A stretch of DNA of 64,000 nt from contig NC_071342.1 of assembly GCF_027744825.2 (NCBI RefSeq), forward strand, positions 15,023,501-15,087,500. The letters run 5' to 3'. A program made the translations under genes and the position numbers. Shown here in pieces: positions 57,302 through 64,000 of this stretch. Position 1 is the stretch's first letter. The number at the start of each line of letters is the position of its first letter. The notes beneath the pieces are model-generated. The model made no database searches. It saw only the letters and a list, made by a program, of their open reading frames with translations, and was not told the DNA's origin. The stretch is from Synchiropus splendidus (Eukaryota > Chordata > Actinopteri > Syngnathiformes > Callionymidae).

Positions 57302-58015
57302 CAGTGGTACCTCGGTTCTCGACCACCATCCGTTCCAGACGGCCGTTCGAGAAGCCATTTGTTCAAAATCTGAATCGATTTTTCCCATTACAATGAATGG
57401 TAAAAGAAATAATGCGTTCCAAGCCTTAAAATAGTCTTTTGTAGGAGTGAATGTAGAGTGTCTGCTGCAGGTGCGCTGTTCCTCTATGTGTGTGGCCGCT
57501 GCATGTGGGAGGGGTTGCAGAGTGAGTGACGTCTCTCCAGAAGTGAAGAGGTGCCCGGTGCGTGTCCAGCTCTGAATGTGCGCTTCTGTGCAGTTTGGCT
57601 GTGACAAAGTCATAAACCAAGTAACTTAGCTCTGTCCCAGACTCGCCTCATCCCTGTCCCAGCTCCAGCCCACAACAGGACATCAAACCCTGGAGTGAGC
57701 GCTCCAGCCTCGGAGGTGTGGAGAGCGAGCACCTCCCCTGTGACACTCTACCACGGTCCAGTGCGGAGACAGAAAAGGTTTTACACCTCAATATGAAGAA
57801 AAAACAGTCAGTAAATGTAGCTAACGGGGCACGTCTGCATACAGAGGCTGCGTTATACACAATAACAAAGCGCGTCATGAGTCAGCTGATCGGTCTGCGC
57901 ACCTTATGTTTTTTCCTGCTTTTTTTCGGGGGCGTTCGAGTTTTAGTTCCAAATCAGAAGCAAAAAACTAAGAAATTTTTGTTCGAACTCAGATTTCCGG
58001 GACGTTCGAAAACTG
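57302..58015. mobile_element. Tigger/pogo-like DNA transposon remnant
   Basis: Starts directly after a TA with CAGTGGTACCTCGGTTCTCG, a terminal sequence I associate with Tc1/mariner-superfamily (Tigger-like) elements. Internal GTTCGAGA-type repeats recur near the left end, and a degraded partial complement (GACGTTCGAAAACTG) lies near 57999-58013. The right end is not clean, so the boundary is approximate. No transposase ORF. Confidence 0.55.
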
Positions 58016-58794
58016 TATTTTCTGTATTGTATAACACTGTATTACTATGAATGTTCCTCGTTTATTTTAGCCTAGCTAGCTAATCAGTTCAAGCAGGTAG
58101 TGCATATAGCTTGATCTACGGTGGCCTGAAGTGGACAAAACGCAAGTCTCGTGAAAGAAGGAGTCATGAGAAAAGATTCTTTTTTGAGTAGAAGGTACTA
58201 CAAGGTGGCATGAGGACCACAGCAGAGGGAAGCAAAGCAAGACTGGAGCTATGCCTGCCCCATTTTAGGGGGATAGTTTTGTAAACACAGCACCGAGAAG
58301 ATTCAGTGGGCAAATGGAAAAAGGGCCAACAAGGGGAGCAGGAAAGCGGGAGGCCACTTTCACCAACCCCCACCAACCTCTGACTGTCTCCCTAGCCTCC
58401 ACACCGCCCCCCTCTCACGCACACCCTCACCCACACGCACGTCTCTACACCCCTTGCCCCCCTTTTTGCAACACCCAGTCACTGTCAGGCCAAACACATG
58501 ATGAATTGCCCTGTCAACAGAATTCATTCAGGGACCAATTAATTCAGCAGAAATGAACTAGAGCCATCAGTCGCTGAAAAACTCAGAGCAAAGAGAGCAA
58601 AGTAGCCCCACTTCAGAAAACGAGGAGGCAAGGGAGGGATGTGGGAGAGGGGTGAGACAGGCTGGAGAGAGTAGCGGAGACGAGAGGGCAAAGCAAAAGA
58701 GAGAAAGGGAAGGAGCGTGGTGGAAGTTAGTCTGACAGAAATTGGTCATTTAATGCTTTAGCGCACTGGAGACAGCCCCTGTCATAGACGAAGG

Positions 58795-59190
58795 CATGGC
58801 AGGGCCTCCCCTGGTATTTTATTTATTAATTATCCTATGCAGCAAGGGGCCTTTAACTGTCTCCGTCCAGCCCCGTCAGCCCGACACGCTGTCATTTTCT
58901 CTCCGCAAACAGATCCTTTAACACTGTGCTCCAGGTTAATGGAGACAAAGCCAATATCCAACCAACCTTGCCGTCTCCCCCAAATACAGTATTCATCTGT
59001 ACCTCATCCGGTAATTATGTCTCAGACGATCTCCTGAATATGTCGTGGGGATGCTAATAGACCTGGAAGGTGGCGCGCAGAACAAGTCCGACCTTTTCAA
59101 CTCGCTGGTGGCTACATCTGGTGAGAACAACGGCAATTATTTACAGCTGATAGTGACCCCAGTGTCGTCCCGAATAAACACAGATAAGAG
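58795..59190. promoter_or_regulatory. Candidate downstream enhancer (first block)
   Basis: Begins TATTTTATTTATTAATTATCC and continues as high-complexity sequence with CCGGTAATTATGTC and GGCAATTATTTACAG. Lies 11.6 kb after the pax2 stop. Inference only. Confidence 0.3.
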
Positions 59191-60059
59191 GAATTTAATG
59201 AACGCGGGGTGAGAAGTGAAGAACAAGGGTGCGACCACCTGAATCTTCAACCGTATCTGTGAACCAAAAACAAAGCAATAATAAACAAAAAAGTCTGTGA
59301 AAACAAACACATTTTCTTGTAAAACTATAAAATATAAAAATGTGATATATTCTTTTCATGATGTTTTTTTTCTTACAGCCCGTGTGTATGTATAACTCAA
59401 CTTATGGGAACATAATGCTGTATAATTCTTAGAATAATCTTAAAAAACAGGCACCACATATGTGGGTTTGCAAAAGGCTGGACCCTGAAATGTTTTGGAC
59501 TTACTTTTTAGGTCTTTAATCCCCTTTTCTTCTAATGGGTGATGCACATTTAGTAGTTTTTGTACCACAAAAATGGAAAAAAAAAACTTGTCTTTATAGC
59601 GTATTGTTTTCCCCATAGTTTCCAAGTTATTCACCATCTCTTACATTGTGAGAATCTTTGAATTAAAAACTATATATGTATTTGTTTTTTGTTTTTTTGA
59701 AGGAGTAAAATCTTCACAATCACAAATGTATGGCCCCTCCTCACACAAGTCTCAAATAATGTGTATATAATGCGGCCCCTTGATAAATGTAACTGCTCAC
59801 CTGTGTCTTTAAGTCTACCTTTCTTGGAAGTAAACTATTGAATTGATAAACTATGAAAATATAGTCCATTTCACTAAACAAGATTCGACGTCAACATGCT
59901 TCAACTGTGCATTATGAGTAATGCAGGACGACTATGAACAGTTGACATTTTGCATTGATTTCAACATATCTGCGCTGGTTGGCCCGACTTACTGTGTGGT
60001 TAAAGTTTAAACATCTGGTGGACCCAGTTCTGAGCTACACAGAGATAATAGTCCTAACA

Positions 60060-60320
60060 ACATTTTTGAAAAGAGCCAATATTAGCGCCGCGATCATTCG
60101 CACTGCCGATTATTTTGTTTGCAAGGACGCATTATTTGGGTGAAGGGCGATACCAAGCCCAGATCATTAGTGTGTCATGTGATTTTGGGCTCAAGATCAA
60201 GAATCTGCTGATTCATCCCACGGGTGATTATGATGTCCATATGGTCAACGTACAGCGGCGACACAGGGAAACACTATCAGCCCTGCGGCGCCGCTGCCTT
60301 TGCCAAGACTTTGATCCTGT
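60060..60320. promoter_or_regulatory. Candidate downstream enhancer (second block)
   Basis: High-complexity block with GCCGATTATTTTGTTTGC and GGGTGATTATGATGTCC; GC-richer than its surroundings. Inference only. Confidence 0.3.
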
Positions 60321-63300
60321 CTTTTGTAGCGGTGTTGGGTGCCGTTCATCCAATCCCTGAATTATTAACGGCACCTTTTCTTTTCGCTCGGGATACTCTG
60401 GTGGAAAAGACGGGATGAGGAGCAGCTGCGAGGCTCTGACATCAGGAAGTGAAATATAACGCTGTTTCCACTGTCGCTCATTGATAAGCGTGTGCACCTT
60501 GGATGCCCTCTCCGCCGTCACATGGCATCATCACAGCCAGTGAGGAAGCGAAATCTCAGGGACATGAGCCAGAACAGAAACTTACAGATGAAAGCTCATG
60601 CCTACCTTCAATACATCAGCCCTGGATTGTTTTCTTTCCTCCTCCATCGCTCCCCTCTTTTCACCGCAGTGCTACGCTCAGTAAAAAAAAAAACACGCCA
60701 AGCAGTGGCATAGAGGCCAAGTGAACTTGACAAATGGAACAGAAAAGCTAACCGAAACGAAAGAGCTGCTCAGAGCAACTGTCACGGGTTAAGTGCTCTC
60801 CTTATTTCTGTTTACTCACTGATAGCTTGTGTTCCTCCGGGTTACTGTCAGGGAACCAGTCAGCAATTTGTTCTCAGCCGAGCCCCAGCACCACCGACTT
60901 GTATGGTAACTTACCACGGTCATCATTTCAATGGCATGACACAGCAGAAAAAGGCAGATAATAAATAATGCTGCATCAAATTATGAGTGAAATGGATAAT
61001 GATAATAATAGTGGTTCAACCTATAGACAGAATTTTATATTGGTATTGAAGTCAAGAACATACAAATTATATTAAAATAAAACAAAATAGTTTACATTTA
61101 TGTTTAAATGTATATATAAATGTAAGTATAAATTAATAACATTCAAGTGCTGATTTATTAAGGGCTTATTTTGCATGTATAGTCCGCACAAGCTACAAGC
61201 CAAAACAATTGGGAATATGTAAAATAAAAAGAATGTATGATCTGTTCACGTCATCAGCTGTGTTATGACATCGATATCTACAATCACTGCAGCCATATGT
61301 GCACAATTACAAACACTTCTACACCTACTTTCAAGTTGGAATTTCAAAATGGTTGGTGCAAAAATAAATGAATTAGCATTTTCGCCTCCCCCGAAAACAC
61401 TTTAGTAACCAGTAGTTGCACAGAACAAAACTGCATATTCTTCGCCACCAACGAACTCACTTGTCTGTACATGCTACTTAGCATCTTTAAAAGATGCAGA
61501 TCTTTCTATCGTGTGCAATGTTTCTTAATCTTTTTGTGTTAACTGACTCATGGCTACGTTCTCTGTAGCTGATGAATACAATGTGAATGTTTACTCTTCC
61601 AGATACACAAAAAGGAAACTTCTATCATATACACAAATGCTATAAAATATTACAGCTTACAAAATCTTATAACAAGATTGCATCAAATATTTAGTGCTTT
61701 GCTTTAACAGGATGCAACACAATACCGTATGCCATTTTATTTTAGTTAATTTTATGAGTTGCTTCTTGTTGTTGCTTGCAGAAATGTGAATGTAAATGTG
61801 AGCATAAATCAGTATTAAAGGAGAATTATGAAAAGCGAAGGGAAAAAAAATCATAAAAAAAATGTAGGGTTATTGCTGTTACCTGGTTGTGTATGGCACG
61901 TGCTAGTCAGTCAATAGAACCAAATTTAGCGGCCAAAAAAATGAACAATACTTCAGGTTGACCAGCCACAACGATTCCTCATTACGTTTGTTTGACGTCA
62001 TTGTACATTAAAGACCTGGTTAGTGATCTATGAGTGGCCTCTCCAGTCGAACAGCACATCACATTCTATCACGTATTTATTATAAATTAACTTGATGTTG
62101 ACCACAAAGATCATTCGGTGGACCCTGACAGAAGAACAACAGGACAATACTTCAGGGAATTACAAAGATGAATTCATCATAAATGAATTCTTCCTGAAAA
62201 ACAAGATTCAATTCACCGAATCCCAACAACACAAGGACTGAGAAGCTGAAGTGACAAGAGTGAGACCAGAGGAGAGGAGTGGAACAGCGAGGAGATGCGC
62301 TGTGGAATATAATTAATTCAATGAGACTAATTAGGAACATAAGAGCAGGTGCCAGGCTACGAGCTGACAGAGAAGACAGCGCGACAACATGCCAGCGCAA
62401 GAAAAAAAAGTCACACAAACACACTCGCAGAAGCGTCTGAAACACACAATCAAACACACAATCGCACCAACACACAGCTGCGGTTATGAGGGTGTATCGT
62501 GACAGGCACTGGGACAAAACAACTTTCTGCGTTTTGTCATGTGAAACCCCGCAGGAATACTCATGACAGGAAGCAGAGACCCAGGCACCGTGGGGGTCTC
62601 TTGCCTTTGTCTCACACACGTTCCCTTTATTATTTTGTTCTGCAATGGTGGAAGGAAGTTTGCACCAGGCGTTTTTTTTTTTCTCGCCTAATTATTTCCG
62701 AGTCTGCTCACATTGTAAACTGTGTAACTCTTAAGAGTCGCCAGAGCTTTGTTTATAGTTTGGAAGATATCTGGGCTTCAATTCTTTTGAAATAATTTTC
62801 GTACGATTACTTCTCGAATCTATTTTTTTTCTTTCCATTGGTCTACGTTTTGTTCGACATTGTGTTATGTCACATATAAGAGCACATGAACATGAACATG
62901 TCATAATGTCTAACACCAACTGACTGCAAGTCCCATAATGTACAGCAACAGTTGACAGGCTCATAATGGTTCAAATAAAATGTTTGAATCACTATTATAC
63001 ACCTGATTAAAAATGATCCACAATTTCTGTGTTCCCTCGTACAATACAGGCCAGCTAATCTAAACTATTTATTTATTTATTGATGATCAATTTTTGTTGC
63101 TGCCTTACATAGCATTTGAAATAGAATTAAGAGCAACCACCTCAGCGGAACCGCAGGTGGCAGCAGCGTTCCTGAACTCACTCGCACAACACACACAGTC
63201 GAAGTGAAGAAGAAAGAGCTGCAGCTCCCTCCACAGAGTGATGAATCCAAAAGGTTCGCAACGGTGCAGAAAACCACCAAAATATAAGCATCTGTTTCTT

Positions 63301-63639
63301 GACTCAACAGCTTTGGAATGTTATTAAAGTCCATCCTTTTTTGCTAAAAAACTTGTTTATGGCATTTACTTGGGAAGAACGTGCACACACCTAAATAAAG
63401 GGAAGAATCTCTTCAAACACATAGGAAAATTTGACTTCCAATTACCTGCACGTGTGAAAGCATTAAGCCAAACAAAAGGAAACGGATGCTGAGAAGCAGA
63501 ACTTGAAGAGACTCCCTCTCCTGCCATCCATCACTGAGGATCTATAGCCAACTTTGCTCCACACAACACAACAGCATTAAGGGTCTGTGTAGTCCTGCAG
63601 GCAGGATTCTGCCAAGCGGACAGCTCAATACCGAGCCTT

Positions 63640-63960
63640 AGAGCGGCCTGTCAATGCAACACCAAAGCCAAGACGGAGCGAGAAGAGGGGGGTGGACGCG
63701 GCGAAGGCTTTTTTAATTATCTGTGGTTGGGTCGGACTGTGCATCATCATTAGAGAGACTAAATAGCAGTGGTCACTGACTCAGGTAGTGGTAAACGGCA
63801 CAATTAACAAGCTGAGGAGGGAGAACTGTATTCAATTTGAAAGCCTTCTCTCCTAATCCATCTCCAGTGATCAGCAGTGCTGCTGAGCTACGCCCTTTTA
63901 CATTCAATTACATTAATCAGGTTATTACCCTGCAAAAAGTCAACATTTTAATCAGGAACT
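63640..63960. promoter_or_regulatory. Candidate downstream enhancer (third block)
   Basis: Contains GCTTTTTTAATTATCTG, GGCACAATTAACAAGC and TTCAATTACATTAATCAGG. High complexity with homeodomain cores near the window end. Inference only. Confidence 0.3.
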
Positions 63961-64000
63961 GGAAAGAAGTAGGGCACCTCAGACACCTCCAGGTGGAGAC

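Larger units (their letters stand above)
58060..64000. other. Downstream non-coding DNA, possible regulatory flank
   Basis: No gene recognised up to the window end. Candidate regulatory blocks lie at 58795-59190, 60060-60320 and 63640-63960. The sequence between them is AT-rich with no supported feature. Confidence 0.6.

Noticed and set aside
62152..62619. 155-codon minus-strand open frame
   Set aside because: Low-complexity, hydrophobic and Cys-rich translation with no recognised domain; no supporting splice or promoter signs.

Overview
The window is vertebrate, almost certainly teleost, nuclear DNA carrying one recognisable protein-coding gene on the + strand: a complete pax2 paired-box transcription factor gene (coding span 19202-47225). 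The class is fixed by a near-invariant paired domain, the octapeptide YSINGILG, a partial homeodomain and the C-terminus ending TAYDRH. Fish origin is suggested by the N-terminus MDIHCKADPF, by the short KRKRDDGG linker without the extra segment of some mammalian isoforms, and by fish-type SINE and DNA-transposon remnants. Whether it is the pax2a or pax2b duplicate cannot be settled from this window; pax2a is slightly favoured by remembered similarity.

Layout. Positions 1 to about 18,600 are upstream non-coding DNA with microsatellites (a CG/TG alternating tract, a long AT tract followed by a T run), a hAT-like non-autonomous transposon with an 8-bp target duplication, a tRNA-derived SINE, a strong hairpin near 16,980, and GC-richer blocks that look like candidate regulatory elements. 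A G-rich promoter-like zone and a leader with one short upstream ORF precede exon 1. Ten core coding exons join in phase to 392 codons including stop (391 aa). All introns have GT-AG ends. Introns 5, 6 and 7 are long (7.7, 3.3 and 8.1 kb) and hold candidate enhancers, a 216-bp tandem duplication and a mariner-type MITE. The 3' UTR runs to about 49,290. From there to 64,000 no gene is visible; the DNA has further repeat remnants and several enhancer-like blocks, as expected for the regulatory flank of a developmental gene.

Most interesting observation. Inside intron 7 lies an in-frame 219-bp exon (43362-43580), flanked by good splice sites in matching phase 1-1. It would insert 73 residues into the transactivation region. 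Its protein resembles the alternatively spliced PAX8 exon at the same place, including a SUMO-type VKRE motif where PAX8 has IKQE. It has a CAGCAG tandem acceptor. This looks like a Pax2/5/8 ancestral cassette exon kept in this pax2 gene, predicting a 464-aa isoform.

All calls were made by reading the sequence. Conservation and repeat-family names marked as inference have not been tested by alignment.
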